Assembly: GCF_918797505.1 (NCBI RefSeq)
Contig: NC_092799.1
Coordinates: 12,300,295-12,364,294, forward strand
Source: Bemisia tabaci
Lineage: Eukaryota; Arthropoda; Insecta; Hemiptera; Aleyrodidae
Direction of reading: 5' to 3'
DNA: 64,000 nt
A model generated the notes under the pieces. The model ran no database searches and had not been told where the DNA came from. It saw only the letters and a list, made by a program, of their open reading frames with translations. Within the stretch, counting starts at the first letter, position 1, and the number at the start of each line of letters is the position of its first letter. Below, piece by piece: positions 22,421 to 31,154 of the stretch. Both the position numbers and the translations under genes were made by a program.

Positions 22421-23149
22421 CTCTACACACTACACTAACACTAGCCTGACATGAGTATAACAAAATTACGTTATTTACGTAATTGAAATAGAATCGATCG
22501 ATTTTTGATTATCCAAACGATTTTTAAGAGTCTTTCGGATGATCATGGGCAATTTGACAAAGAACTGAGATTTCTTTCCATAACATTTTCCGGTGAGGCT
22601 TTTCTGAGCCCGTTTTCTGGAAACTTCATTTTTGCACTTGCTCTGCCGTGCCTAGGAAAAATGCCGTATGAAACGTCAGGCGTTGCCAAATTACCTTTGA
22701 TGAAATGCGGATTTCCTACTAAACTTTTGAATATTTTCCCTCAAAATTTTCAGCTAATTTTGTTCGTAAATTCATTTAAAGTTCCTGAAAATTTCAAGGA
22801 AAAATATTCACAACTCTCCAAAGAAATAAACAAGTTGGTTTTTGCAATCGCTAGCGATAGCAATATTCGTCATGGGAACTTTTGCTTCTGGGATATGAAA
22901 ATGTTAAGGTACAGTTCGTTTGTAGTATCTTCAGAATTGAAGGGGCTATGTAATTTTGTGTCGACATCTCTTTTTTAACATTTTTAATTTTTTTTCTTTG
23001 CATACAAGAAAGCTGTTATTTACCAATTATTTATTTTCGTTGGATTATGTATGGTTTTTGGAAGTTAACGCATTTAACTTTCAGTTTCGTTTTTTCGGCG
23101 TAAAGTATGATATTTTTACTCTACGCATATGCCCGAATACGCATCATAA

Positions 23150-23402
23150 CGACGGTGAAACTACCAAACCACGTATCTCGTTTGCGGTGTTTAAAAATCT
23201 CCGCTCACATTTTATTTTTTTGAAGTAGACCAAATCAATATCATTCCTTGAAATTTTCACAGAATTTTCTCCGCACGAAGAGGAAAAATCACGGAAATTT
23301 TCAAGACTGGACGTTAAGTAGCTTTTCATTTAAAGAATAAAGTATGACAGGAAGTCTGCGACGTCGCAAACCGAGATACGTGGTTTGGTAGTTTCACCGT
23401 CG
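23150..23402 (-). mobile_element. Family A MITE inside M
   Basis: Inverse of 9672-9924 with the same ATAA flanks. It is shared by both M copies. Confidence 0.92.
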
Positions 23403-23502
23403 ATAAGTGACCTATGTGCTTCCTAAGTTGCCATTTTTTTCATTCAAATAGATGTAACCGAAATGTTAGATGTGTACTACCTATACTACTTTCATGTCAT
23501 TG

Positions 23503-23545
23503 CTTTATTTATTTATTTATTTATTTATTTATCTATTTATCTACT
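23503..23545. repeat. (TTTA)n microsatellite expanded relative to the other M copy
   Basis: TTTATTTATTTA runs for about 40 bp with TCTA interruptions. The left M copy has only about 4 units (AAATAAATAAATAAAG near 9557). Confidence 0.9.
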
Positions 23546-24109
23546 TTTTGCGTAGGTATAAATTGTTATTTTTTGCTGAGTTTTGGAGAAAATATTGCTT
23601 TAAGAACGTGGAATGTAAATTAGTTTTATTGAAAAAAGAAATACCATCATTAATTTGGGCGAACAGAGAAAATATACATCAATATTTGGGTCAACATCTC
23701 CCTGATTATATGAAGGATGAATATATTAGTATTTCTGTATCAAAAAACTTAGCTTTTGTCTTCAGAGACACAATGATTCTAGTCCAGTCAATTTGTTTTA
23801 TTGAAAAAACAAAAAAAACAAAAAATAAATAAAAAAAAACAACTGAAATGTTAGACATACTATTTTCATGTCTTTCTATTTGTATCAATAGGTACTTTTT
23901 GCTTAACTTACGAACGTTGAATGCAAATTAACTTTATTGAAAAAAGAAAATAACGTCATTAATTTGGGGGAACATGTGGCTGATTATATGAAGAAGGTAT
24001 ATTCCAGTATTTTTGTTTAACATATTAACTCACGAGAAAATGTTCGTACATTTATCATCTACTATTAATTATTTTTTGATGATTAGTCTAAAACATTCAA
24101 TACAACCAT

Positions 24110-24205
24110 TAAAAAGTAGTTCCCATCGTCGGGTATCGAACTCCCGATCGCCGGGTGCCCGCACCGAATCAAAAATACGAGGCGGTTTAGTCAACTAGGC
24201 TATAA
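24110..24205 (-). other. tRNA-like (pol III box) segment within M
   Basis: On the minus strand the A-box-like TAGCCTAGTTGACTAAACCG and the B-box-like GGGAGTTCGATACCCG are separated as in a tRNA. It is homologous to 8885-8975 but diverged. Confidence 0.55.
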
Positions 24206-24920
24206 TGGATTCCACGTGGGCGAGAGTAAAAATAGCATACAAAAGACTCGGGCAATGGGCGGGACTTATCACAAGAGACCTTGACTGCATATGAAGCGCA
24301 TTGCTGTTTTGCTGTAGGAGCCATGGTTCGCACTGTTTTAATGCGTCTCGAGGTTCATGCCAGCACGCATTCCGATCGCGGCAGTTGAGCTAAGGCAATA
24401 TTTGCGTATCCATGAATTAAATCAATCAATCGAGCTCTGATTTTGACTTCTTTATCCGTAACGAGTCCTCCAGAACAATTTTCCACCTTGTACGATGGTT
24501 ATTATTTCTTTACTTCTATTTTTCAAATTTGAGGTGGGATAATGGCGGCTTCTCAAGAACACCGAGGTAGGCGATCTTTTGCACCAACGAACAGAAAACT
24601 GATGGCGAAAAATAACCAATCAGAACCTCCCAAAAAAAAGAATTTGCCTAAAAACGGAACTTCGTGGTTCTGCGCAGATTTACCAGTCAGACACGACATC
24701 TCAAGATGGAAAAAAACTCGCTGAAAGCGAATTTTAGCAATCAACACAACTTGACGTAGAGACATGATTGGCTAAAAAATACAACGGTTTTTGATACATC
24801 GGAAAATCAACCAAAAATCGGAGACTGGGCGAAACGCTCAAGGTCGCAGAGGTATAGGGAATCCCATAGCGAAAGCAACGGAACGATTGTAATATCATGG
24901 GGAACTCCGTTCCCATGACA

Positions 24921-25308
24921 ACATTTTATCAAAGGAAATTTGGCACCCCTCGAATGTTCATACGGCGTTCTTTCTTAGCACGGCAGTATACTGCTCTTTT
25001 CGCTATTACGGCAGTACGAATATGAGCCAGTGAATACGACCCCAAGTTATTCCAGTTTTTAAACACGGGTAAACTTATGAATATTTTTCTTCCAATTTTT
25101 TTAGCTAATTTTGTTCGTAAATTCATCTAAAGTTCCTGAAAACTTCAAGGAAAAGTATTCATGTCTTTCCAAAGAAATAAACATTTTATCAAAGGAAATT
25201 TGGCATCCCTCGAATGTTCATACGGCGTTCTTCCTTGGCAAGGCAGTCTGCTCTTTTCGCTATTACGGCGGTACGAATATGAGCCTGTGAACGACCCCAA
25301 GTTATCTT
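24921..25308 (+). repeat. Direct duplication, ~260-bp offset
   Basis: 24921-25045 and 25181-25308 share ACATTTTATCAAAGGAAATT, TGGCA, CCCTCGAATGTTCATACGGC, CTGCTCTTTTCGCTATTACG and GTACGAATATGAGCC. The stretch between matches the C interior just left of the M insertion. The unit (C right half plus flank) was therefore duplicated, and only one copy contains M. Confidence 0.85.
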
Positions 25309-25317
25309 AGCCCTCGG

Positions 25318-25740
25318 CTAGAAGAAGGGATGAGTTAGAGGGGTGGGCAGTGAGAAAATGATTATTCGAACGTGAGAGCAAACCCTTTGTTTCCGGTCAC
25401 CGGGCGGGAAGGAACGGAAGCAACTATGCGAGGAGGCGACATTGGCAGCGGACAGCGGAACTCGTGCTCCATTTTCGTCGCGCCCCCGCACCTCGATTTC
25501 CACGTGAGCCTTGATTTCCGTATACTCTATGCTTCCCAGGGCTCACGAGGAAATAGAGGATACGCCCTTGAATCAGAGGAGCGAGGTTTTTTGCCAGCGG
25601 CCGCAGTTTCCCACCTCGGACCTACGGCTCCCGGTCAGACTGCTCATTAAGGTGGCACGTACGGGCAAATTCATGATCCCTGCCCCCGTCCCTCCACTTT
25701 CCCGGTCCACGGATGAAAAGATTTTTTAAGCCAACAAGGC
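25318..25740. other. GC-rich stretch, no recognised gene
   Basis: It contains a CTATGCTTCCCAGGGCTCAC block and GGATACGCCCTTGAATCAGA, related to CCATGCTTTCTAGGGCTCAC and ATACACCGTTACGTCAGAAG at about 61950-62010 and another copy at about 62130-62180. This is a dispersed GC-rich repeat. Overlapping ORFs show no family signature. Confidence 0.5.
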
Positions 25741-25979
25741 ATGCACGACCCGCCATTTTATTTTCGCCGCCGCAAAAACACGTTGTAATCTTCTACGCGC
25801 TGTCTCCCCTGCTTTTGTCCAAAGTTAATATAATGATTTCCCCTGGAGATACGTAATGCTAGGCAACGATAAAGGTTAAGGGCCGGTGTACCCATGGATA
25901 ATGTGTGAAACCACGGACCTCCGTCCGCGACCTTGCAGACTTCCTTACATGCTTTATTTTTTCTTCGGAAAACTTTGGA

Positions 25980-26160
25980 AACTTAAATATTATTATTAAC
26001 TATATTATTCTATCTCTTTTTCTCTGTTACTAATGATTGTTAAATATTTTCTTTACATTTATCAATTTAATATATTTTAGTGCTGTTTTATTAGTACAGC
26101 ACTTAAATATTATTAACTATATTATTCTATCTCTTCTTCCCTATTACTAATGATTACTAT
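25980..26160 (+). repeat. AT-rich two-copy tandem repeat, ~120 bp
   Basis: AACTATATTATTCTATCTCT, with TACTAATGATT downstream, occurs near 25998 and again near 26114. A third fragment, TAATTCTATCTCTTCTTCTC, lies near 26166. A short hairpin GTGCTG...CAGCAC is at about 26080-26102. A degraded A end lies at 25905-25960. Confidence 0.8.
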
Positions 26161-26319
26161 AAATATAATTCTATCTCTTCTTCTCTATGAATATATAATT
26201 CTCCTCGCAATGTTCATCCAAAATGTTGCTGATTCTTGTATGAGATCAGAGGGAAAAATCAATGAAATTTTTAGGAGAAAATCCATAAGATTCTCCTCGT
26301 AAAAATGCAACTTAACAGA

Positions 26320-26592
26320 GGAAATTTGGCAACATTGAAATGTAGTTACGTTATTTCGTGAGAAGAAGGACGAATGGAGATAGTTTTAAGGATACTCTTC
26401 TGGAAAGAACCATTTTTCAAAGTGGATATTTCTCTTCCAATTTCTCAAGTAATTTTGATTGCAATTTGATCTGAAAAATCTGAAAATTTCAAGGAAAAAG
26501 ATGGACAATGTTCCTTAAAAATAAATATTTTATCGGTGAAAATTTGGCAACTCTCGAATGTTCATACGGCGTTCTTCCTTAGCACGGCAGAA
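26320..26592 (-). repeat. Two family C right ends in the same orientation
   Basis: GAGGAAATTTGGCAACATTG near 26320 and AAAATTTGGCAACTCTCGAA with TTCCTTAGCACGGCAG near 26541-26588 are both right ends, so this is not one intact element. Confidence 0.65.
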
Positions 26593-26645
26593 CAGCAGCG
26601 GGAATCGCAATCTTCTAACATCAATTAATCGAAGCGACACTGTGG

Positions 26646-26720
26646 AAGGCGCTCTGAGCAACTATTCCACCTCGGGAGTATTGCACAGTATCAGCCGAAA
26701 ATGAAGGCGCACTATCGTGT
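26646..26720 (-). repeat. Family D unit
   Basis: AAGGCGCTCTGAGCAACTAT, TATTGCACAGTATCAGCCG and GAAGGCGCAC correspond, inverted, to the D unit inside the H modules. Confidence 0.65.
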
Positions 26721-26774
26721 TCAGATTGACCGCTACCGTTCACCACTGAGTAGTGTCCAACTGATCGTAGGATA

Positions 26775-26862
26775 TGGGGCTCCTGTTCGATCGACTTGGT
26801 GATGTTAGGGTATCAGGTGGCATTTTTTGACGGGAAACTTGAATTTCGACTCAAATCGAGCA
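26775..26862 (-). repeat. Lone diverged monomer of the 130-bp satellite
   Basis: GGCTCCTGTTCGATCGACTT, GGTGATGTTAGGGTATCAGG and TTGACGGGAAACTTGAATTT align to the inverse of the 361-922 unit. Confidence 0.75.
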
Positions 26863-26937
26863 TTAAAGCCAAGTAAGGAATGTTTCAGCAGATCTACTCG
26901 TCAGTACCGAGAAAATTCGTCGCAATCACCAGAATTC

Positions 26938-26990
26938 GAACCCGGGATCTACTGATCTAGAGTCAGTGGGGCCATAGAATAGTTGTACTG
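26938..26990 (-). other. tRNA-like fragment with CTA loop
   Basis: On the minus strand a perfect 5-bp stem ACTGA/TCAGT encloses CTCTAGA, followed by a T-arm-like CCGGGTTCGAATTCTGG. The loop would present CUA at the anticodon position. No D-arm or acceptor partner was found, so this is a decayed tRNA or SINE head, not a functional tRNA. Confidence 0.45.
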
Positions 26991-27029
26991 CATTTTTCTA
27001 GACGATTGTTTACATACAAATCCAAAAAG

Positions 27030-27112
27030 GTAAGGTACAGACCCGCAGTCGGGCGATTCTGCATCGTGGGACGCAGTACCGCTATGGTGCGGTCCTACCT
27101 TACCTCTTCGGA
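27030..27112. repeat. Short inverted repeat
   Basis: AAGGTAAGGTACAGACC and GGTCCTACCTTACCT face each other about 50 bp apart. Confidence 0.6.
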
Positions 27113-27236
27113 AATTTAGCAGATTCCACAACTGTATCGCTTGATATACAAAAACATGGGTCATGCTTCCGTAATCTAGATAGAGCGGGCTCGTTTCAGC
27201 ACTACGACCGCAAAAAATCATGGGAGTTGGCCCAGT

Positions 27237-27441
27237 CACTGAAAAAAATAGCTCTGTTCACAGGGCTCCTGCACTTCTTTTGTAACAGTCACAGGAGTTT
27301 CCGTTACGAGGACAGAGTACTCTGTTCCAACGACCGAAATTCTGTTCTCACGACAGAAAAATTCTGTAAATGTAGCAAAGAAACTGCAGGAGCCATGTGT
27401 ACAGAAGGTTCTGTCGTCAGCACCATCTATTTTTTTCTGTG
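27237..27441. mobile_element. Family K-like element with iterated TTCTGT motif
   Basis: The left end CACTGAAAAAAATAG and the right end CTATTTTTTTCTGTG bound 205 bp. TCTGTTC, ACGACAGAA, TTCTGTCGT and ACAGAGTACTCTGTTC recur inside on both strands, and GGGCTCCTGC pairs with GCAGGAGCC. A TA follows the right end. Confidence 0.78.
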
Positions 27442-27894
27442 TAGGACGACGGAGAGAACTGCGACAAGAGATGAAAGTTTAGGGGGTCAAAAGGCTCATG
27501 AATCCGAAACCTGAATGGAAAAGGTTAATTTAGAAGCTATAACCTACCAAGAGCCAGAGAAATCATAGAAATTGGCCCGCAGTAGAAAATACTGTGATAA
27601 AGAATGAAAATTTAGGGGATCAGAGAGTTTATGGTAAAGTTTACAATAATTATGATTATTAAGTTTTCATATTTTGCCATGGACTTGCTTGGCTGCAGGG
27701 CGCCCCGTCTACGAATTTGTATTATTGTGTGGGGGGCGTGAGGGAAGGGGGTTGGGGGGTTGCGTCATGTGGCGGTGCGGTGGGCGATGCCAAGCCGCGC
27801 TTCAGGCACGGGATTGATTGGTCGATGCTTCAATCTTGCGAATTAGTGTCGAAGTAATTTGGCCCATCGCCAGGGACGCGGGGACGCTACGGTC

Positions 27895-28433
27895 GCCGCA
27901 CAGTGGATCCAGCCAATCAGAAATGTCGGACATGAGGTTTTCAACTAAAATTGCAAATTTTGATGTTAGTATGTCTACTAAAACAGGCTGATCAAAAATA
28001 AGTACTTGTACCGTACTTTTTCAGTACATTCTCAAGAAATTCAGTGACTCCACCAACAGAAAAATTCCGTACTTTTTCAGTACCTCCATTTGACGAAATT
28101 CGAAAATTTCAAAACTTTGAAATTGTGACAAAAATGACAAAAAATCCGAACCTTTTTTCGGAATTTCCGCACTTTTTCAGTGCTTCCGGATCGCCCTTAA
28201 AAAAGCGGTACTTTTTCCGGACTTTCCGAAAATTCCGGACTCGTAGGCACCCTGGATGTTTAATTTGTCAAATTTTGAATTTGAGGCAGGGGTGCCTGTA
28301 AAAGAAAATTTCACAAGAAAACCAACGGAACCACTTTTAAAAACCTCTAAGTTTTGAATGAGCGGACTTTTAAGCTTTTAAAGTCTCCAAATTTTGTCCG
28401 ACCTTTTCCGTTGACTCGACCCACCGTGCGCCG
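27895..28433. mobile_element. Family E MITE interrupted by a motif-rich insertion
   Basis: The left end GCCGCACAGTGGATCCAGCC with TCGGACATGAGGTTTTC and the right end TTTTGTCCGACCTTTTCC with GTTGACTCGACCCACCGTGC match E. The insertion (about 27970-28258) repeats GTACTTTTTCAGTAC and TTCCGG-type motifs and ends CGTAGGCACCCTG, an hAT-like CAGGGTGCC terminus. GATGTT stands on both sides of the insertion. Confidence 0.75.
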
Positions 28434-28785
28434 GCTTGGGTTCTGCGGCTCCAGTCTGCAGCCGAGCTGGAGGCCGCAACATGTGAGCAGCCACTAAACT
28501 AGATACAATAACGATAAAGTATTTTCCAAGCACCGCACTAACTTGTTAAGCGATGTAAAGCATTATGAACGGGCAAGGCTAGAGCTGCTTCTCGGGAATA
28601 ATAATATTTGCACGCGCGCTAAGACTAAGGATAAACTTTCCGCCATCACATATCGATGGCCGCAGAGCAAAACCGCGTATCTCTATCGAGGTGTTTTAAA
28701 AAGTCCTCTTCGATTGTATTTCTTCTAGGGTAAAGAAGCCGAATTTTCAGCTTCGAATTCATGCAGAAATGGGTATATATAATAT

Positions 28786-29215
28786 TGAAATAGGTCACAC
28801 GCAATTTCCGGGGAAATTGTGTGTGTCCTTTGTACCGAGTGTTTTGTGTTTTGGATTGCGGCGAGTGATGCCTCATGGCCGGCTTTTCAGGGCCGGAGCT
28901 AAGTTCGACCGGCTTCAGCTTTGACTCTAGGCAGTCGGCTACGCGTTGTGCAGTATAGGCATTCGCCGAGGTCCGATGCCCTAAGCACTCAGAGATGGGC
29001 CAGCTTAGTTGTTGTGTGATGAGCATTTCTGTAGTCATAAGGTTCGTGTGCATATCTGTATTTTGTTAGTTCGCGTAGGGGGAATAAAAGTGCGATCCCT
29101 ATTGAAGACGTGCTGTTGATTATTTCCCCCTGATTAGAGCTTCGCTGCGCCCCCAAGTCAGACAAGCTCAGGGTTAGGGATCTTGCACCCATTTTACCAT
29201 CCCGGGTCTATTACA
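28786..29215 (-). mobile_element. Probable solo LTR with ATAT target duplication
   Basis: The 430-bp segment starts TGAAATAG and ends CTATTACA, a short imperfect inverted repeat with TG...CA termini as in LTRs. ATAT flanks both sides (28782-28785, 29216-29219). A 4-bp ATAT duplication is the known target preference of some insect gypsy-type retrotransposons (17.6/297 group). AATAAA occurs at 29083-29088 on the plus strand. No second LTR, primer-binding site or gag/pol frame is present, so it would be a solo LTR. The strand is uncertain. Confidence 0.6.
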
Positions 29216-29289
29216 ATATGCTGATGGAAGAGGAGATAATCAAAGAAGTTTTCTGGAAAATGTTGGCTGGTTTTCCGAATAAAAATAAG

Positions 29290-29839
29290 TGGACCACTAG
29301 ACAAGGTACGAATTTTAGAATTCTGATACATGATTCTTAACCAAAATTTGACGTAAAACACGATGCGCACAACGAAAATTACCGATATCAACTCCTTACG
29401 AAGATATTCAATGATTCTTGATGCGTGAATTCAAACCACCCGTTCATGAAAACTCAATGCTCTGCGTGATTCACATCGCGCGCTAAACGTTATCATGACA
29501 GTCTCTGCGATATAAAAATCTGGCAACCTCAATCTTGACGCTTTGGCTCAGCTATAGCAAAATGCTTATAATTTGAACAACACATGGAGGGAAATGAACA
29601 GTGCTCTATTGAAAGGCTTGCTGAAACTGTTGTAGTGCGCGATTTGACTCACGTAGAGCTTTGAGTTTCTTGTAAGCGGGCAGTTCAAATTCCTCGTAAC
29701 CAATGCGATGTGAAAACGTTAATATCTTTGTTAGGAGTTGGTTTCAGTCATTTTCGTTGCACGAATCGTGTTCTGCGTAAAATTTTGGTAAAGAAACATG
29801 TATCAGAATCCTATAATTCGTACCTTGTCTAGTGGTCCA
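29290..29839. mobile_element. Family B TIR element, intact reference copy (550 bp)
   Basis: TGGACCACTAGACAAGGTAC at the left and GTACCTTGTCTAGTGGTCCA at the right are exact over 20 bp. TIR similarity extends more than 100 bp inward (CTGATACATG, TAAAACACGATGC, ATCAACTCCTTACGAAG). The interior has further inverted blocks (CACGTAGAGC, AACAACACATGG). There is no ORF. Confidence 0.92.
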
Positions 29840-29842
29840 TTG

Positions 29843-30010
29843 GTTTCTCAGTACCGGCGCACCACGCCACGTGCCGGCAGCACGAAACGAGCGCTGGCGC
29901 CTTCAAACCTAACAGGGATACTGCACGCATTGCGCGATGCGTGCAGTATCCCTGTTAGGTTTGAAGGGGCCTATGCGCGTGTCACGTTAGTTGCCCGCCG
30001 CGGTGGTTCT
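29843..30010. repeat. H module copy with hairpin 29896-29971
   Basis: TTGGTTTCTCAGTACCGGCG and CACCACGCCACGTGCCGGCA precede the hairpin (GGCGCCTTCAAACCTAACAG, ACTGCACGCATTGCGCGATG). The left part is the inverse of the flank at 40990-41040. It is inserted next to or within a B element: an intact B ends at 29839 and a B right half follows from 30011. Confidence 0.85.
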
Positions 30011-30306
30011 ACGGCAAACTATAAGTAAATTGTTTATAGTTTGAACAACACATGGTGTTAAATGAACATTGCTCGATTGAGAAGATTGCTGAAACCGTTG
30101 TGGTGCGCGATTTGACTCGCGTAGAGCTTTGAGTTTCTTGTGAGCGGGCAGTTCAAATTCCTCGTAACCAATGTGAAATAAAAACGTTAATACCTTCGTT
30201 AAGAGTTGGTTTCAGTAATTTTCGTTGTGCGAATCCTGTTCTACGTGAAATTCTGGTTCAGAAACATGTATCAGAATGCTTAAATTCGTACCTTGTCCAG
30301 TGGTCC
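30011..30306. mobile_element. Family B right half
   Basis: GTTTGAACAACACATGG, GCGATTTGACTCGCGTAGAG, CAATGTGAAATAAAAACGTT and TTCGTACCTTGTCCAGTGGT repeat the 3' half of 29290-29839. This is the uninterrupted sequence that M broke at 8142. An A fragment (GACAGGAAGTCTTCAACGTC) follows at 30308-30350. Confidence 0.85.
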
Positions 30307-30471
30307 ATTATGACAGGAAGTCTTCAACGTCACAAACGGAGATACGTGGCTCTCTGACCCGATGTATGTTAGTTTGTTTTACTGTCTAGGCTATAACTAG
30401 AAAGGTAACGGATATATAAGGATGCTTTCATTAAACTTTTGAATTATGACCATTTCACTACTCTGCCGTGC

Positions 30472-30715
30472 TAAGGAAGAACGCACTATGATCATACGAG
30501 AGTTGCCAAATTGTCCCGCATAAAACATGTATTTTTGAAGCAATTTATGCGTATATTTATTTGAAATTTCAGACGATATAGATCAAATTAAGAGCACAAT
30601 CTTCTGAAAAATTGGAAGAAAAATATTAATAAATTTTCCCAAATAATCGAGATTGGTCACAGGAAATTTGGCAACGCCTGAAGGCTCATACGACGTTTTT
30701 CTTTAGCACGGCAGT
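30472..30715. mobile_element. Family C MITE, intact copy
   Basis: The left end CTCTGCCGTGCTAAGGAAGA with GAGAGTTGCCAAATTG and the right end GGAAATTTGGCAACGCCTGA with CTTTAGCACGGCAGT are inverted repeats of about 55 bp bounding 244 bp. Confidence 0.88.
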
Positions 30716-31079
30716 GCTGTGAAATGGTCTGTGAGAGATGGATCGTGTAGCAGCCGAGGGGGCAGGGGCACCAATTTACAAATTTACAAATTCGGAGGCT
30801 TTTGGTCCAAGACCACTTTAATACTTTGTCTCTGCGCATTCGAGCTGAGGGATTGCATATGCAGTAAAATGCTCTCACGTCAAACCAGTGCCATGTCAGT
30901 GCACAAGCTTTGGTCATTCATACCTTACTCGTGAAAAAACAAAATAATACCAAGAAAGCAAGAAAGGAAGTTACAAATAAAGAGAAATTCTAGATAGGAA
31001 TCGAATAAAAGAAAAAAATCAGCACTGACAGGGACGAAGGAACGCGCACTAAGCGCTTCGCGCGTGACCGAGAAGGAAG

Positions 31080-31150
31080 CCGAAACGCCTTCAAATTTGT
31101 TGACGCAACACGCACGTTCATTGAGCTGCAATAGTTGCATCGCAACGTCG
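31080..31150 (+). repeat. Family D unit
   Basis: AACGCCTTCAAATTTGTTGA, CGCAACACGCACGTTCATTG, AGCTGCAATAGTTGCATCGC. Confidence 0.65.
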
Positions 31151-31154
31151 AACT

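Larger units (their letters stand above)
22833..24919 (-). mobile_element. M element, right copy (2.1 kb), inverted relative to 8142-10245
   Basis: It begins AGTTGGTTTTTGCAATCGCT and ends GGGGAACTCCGTTCCCATGA, C. AACA flanks both sides (22829-22832, 24920-24923), a 4-bp target duplication supported by the empty-site sequence at 25168-25195. From 22833 to about 24000 and from about 24520 to 24919 it is nearly identical to the left copy; a 90-codon ORF is unchanged between them. No transposase was recognised. Confidence 0.9.
22642..24987. mobile_element. Family C MITE split by M insertion
   Basis: The left end CTCTGCCGTGCCTAGGAAAA with GGCGTTGCCAAATT and the right end GGAAATTTGGCACCCCTCGA with TTAGCACGGCAGT are inverted. 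The interior breaks at AAGAAATAAACA (22832) and resumes at AACATTTTATCAAAGG (24920). An unbroken version of the junction is at about 25168-25195. Confidence 0.88.

Noticed and set aside
22505..22978. 157-codon plus-strand ORF
   Set aside because: It spans the C MITE terminus and the start of the M element, so it is a chance frame across a transposon junction.
27970..28258. Clean 8-bp duplication for the GTACTTTTTCAGTAC insertion
   Set aside because: GATGTT occurs on both sides, but about 15 bp separate it from the CAGG-like left end, so the boundary is not secure.
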